From CAWEHT01 sp963808455 (GTDB lineage: Bacteria; Chloroflexota; Anaerolineae; CG2-30-64-16): a stretch of 6,619 nucleotides of DNA. Numbering within the stretch: position 1 is the first letter of the stretch; each line of letters opens with the position of its first letter. Positions 6,133-6,619 of this stretch are shown piece after piece. The DNA lies in the NCBI GenBank assembly GCA_963808455.1, contig CAWEHT010000360.1:1-6619 (forward strand). Reading direction: 5' to 3'. The position numbers were made by a program, and so were the translations under genes. Below the pieces are notes generated by a model. It was given only the letters and a program-made list of their open reading frames with translations, did not search any database and was not told the origin of the DNA.

Positions 6133-6619
6133 TCAAGGAGTAGCCACCCGCCCATCCGGCCCGACGCCGTGCGTCTCGGCCGGCTCACCGGCCGCAGCCG
6201 GCTCGAAGCGCAGTTCCACGCGCCCCAGATCGACGATGTCGCCGCGGGTCAACCGGTGGCCTTCCGCTATAGTAACCCGCCGGTCATTCACGTAGGTGCC
6301 GCTGGAGGCGCCTTCGTCATAGATCCTGTATTCGCCATCGGCTTCCTCGACGATGCGGCAATGGAGACGCGACACGCTCAGGTCCGAGAAAGTGATCTGC
6401 GAGCGGGACGGATCGCGCCCGATGTACATGCTTTGGGAGCTGAGGGCGATTTGCTGGCCGTCGCTGCCGTCCTGATTGATGACCACGAGAAAAGCCCCCG
6501 CATTCGCAGCGCTCCGAGCTTGGTCGGGCCGGTGGAAGAGGACCTCGGTGCGATCTTTGATTTCGCCGGCAATCGTCTGCACGATGCTCCCCACCATCAT
6601 TGGCCGCCGCACGAGCGTG
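6133..6619 (-). CDS. FHA-domain protein, 5' end probably outside the window
   Basis: FHA domains bind phosphothreonine peptides and usually bring partners to Ser/Thr kinase signalling, secretion or envelope processes. Counting from the GTG at 6612, the domain occupies about residues 40-138: IGRD (Gly65, Arg66), SVSRLHCRI (Ser81, Arg82, His84), SSGTYVN (Ser104 to Asn109) and GDIVDLGRVELRF. The residues needed for phosphopeptide contact (Arg66, Ser81, Asn109) are present. A Gly/Ala/Pro-rich tail of about 20 residues follows. The frame stays open to the window edge (6619). Starts at GTG 6612, ATG 6600 or ATG 6597 have no clear ribosome site, so the gene may begin further right, perhaps with a membrane or extracellular part. 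It is the first visible gene of the leftward group; its link to the PHP and HAD enzymes is by position only. Confidence 0.85.
   Translation of the reverse strand, partial: TLVRRPMMVGSIVQTIAGEIKDRTEVLFHRPDQARSAANAGAFLVVINQDGSDGQQIALSSQSMYIGRDPSRSQITFSDLSVSRLHCRIVEEADGEYRIYDEGASSGTYVNDRRVTIAEGHRLTRGDIVDLGRVELRFEPAAAGEPAETHGVGPDGRVATP

Noticed and set aside
6077..6136. TTG at 6136 as the PHP start, overlapping the FHA stop
   Set aside because: The added 20 residues are low-complexity and ATG 6076 has a well-spaced GAGG; overlap coupling remains possible but less likely.
5516..6295. 259-codon open frame on the plus strand opposite the PHP and FHA genes
   Set aside because: GC-rich codon bias produces such mirror frames; the minus-strand PHP and FHA genes carry all their motifs.
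1..6619. Absence of GTCGAC, the XamI recognition site, by manual scan
   Set aside because: Only about two sites are expected by composition in this length, so absence is not informative.
1..6619. CRISPR arrays, tRNA or rRNA genes, tandem repeats
   Set aside because: I saw no regularly spaced direct repeats, cloverleaf-like sequences or rRNA-like stretches on either strand.

Overview
The window is high-GC bacterial DNA. By eye it splits into a right part (about 4420-6619) that is uniformly very GC-rich with intact genes, and a left part (about 1-4300) that is more mixed in composition and carries a restriction-modification (R-M) locus and an insertion sequence. The CehA-type PHP + HAD + FHA gene set and the ISAs1 transposase would suit a Chloroflexota-like bacterium, but this is a low-confidence guess from protein style; nothing in the window fixes the taxon.

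Layout, left to right. 1-357: no supportable gene; a hairpin-like sequence lies just past the methylase stop. 358-1953 (-): Eco57I-like N6-adenine DNA methyltransferase, open from end to end, but with its SAM-binding motif I region read in the wrong frame between two compensating one-base shifts. 1956-2913 (-): XamI-family type II restriction endonuclease, split by three one-base frameshifts. The R stop codon and M start codon are 2 bases apart, so this was an R-then-M operon. Its promoter region holds an extended -10 and a perfect 15-bp inverted repeat overlapping the R start codon. 3041-4305: complete ISAs1-family element of 1265 bp with 19-bp perfect terminal inverted repeats and a 10-bp target duplication (GCAGCCATCC); its transposase has one frameshift just after the catalytic Glu. 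4423-5175 (-): HAD-superfamily phosphatase. 5177-6076 (-): PHP-domain (CehA/McbA-like) metallohydrolase. 6133-6619 (-): FHA-domain protein, possibly continuing off the window.

How the parts work together. FHA, PHP and HAD genes run in one direction with short gaps (TAG-C-ATG between PHP and HAD) and look like one operon; a metal-dependent phosphoesterase and an HAD phosphatase made together suggest phosphate-ester metabolism, but the substrate is unknown. The R-M pair is independent: it lies downstream on the same strand and is now separated from the operon by the IS, which inserted just upstream of the R-M promoter without breaking any gene. Six one-base indels are inferred in the window, all in the R-M genes and transposase and none visible in the three right-hand genes, so the left part looks like a decaying defence/mobile island, unless the indels are read errors.

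I see no convincing evidence for an entirely new system. The most informative signals are the motif-I frame scramble in the methylase, the multi-frameshift endonuclease, and the palindrome plus mini-cistron at the endonuclease start.
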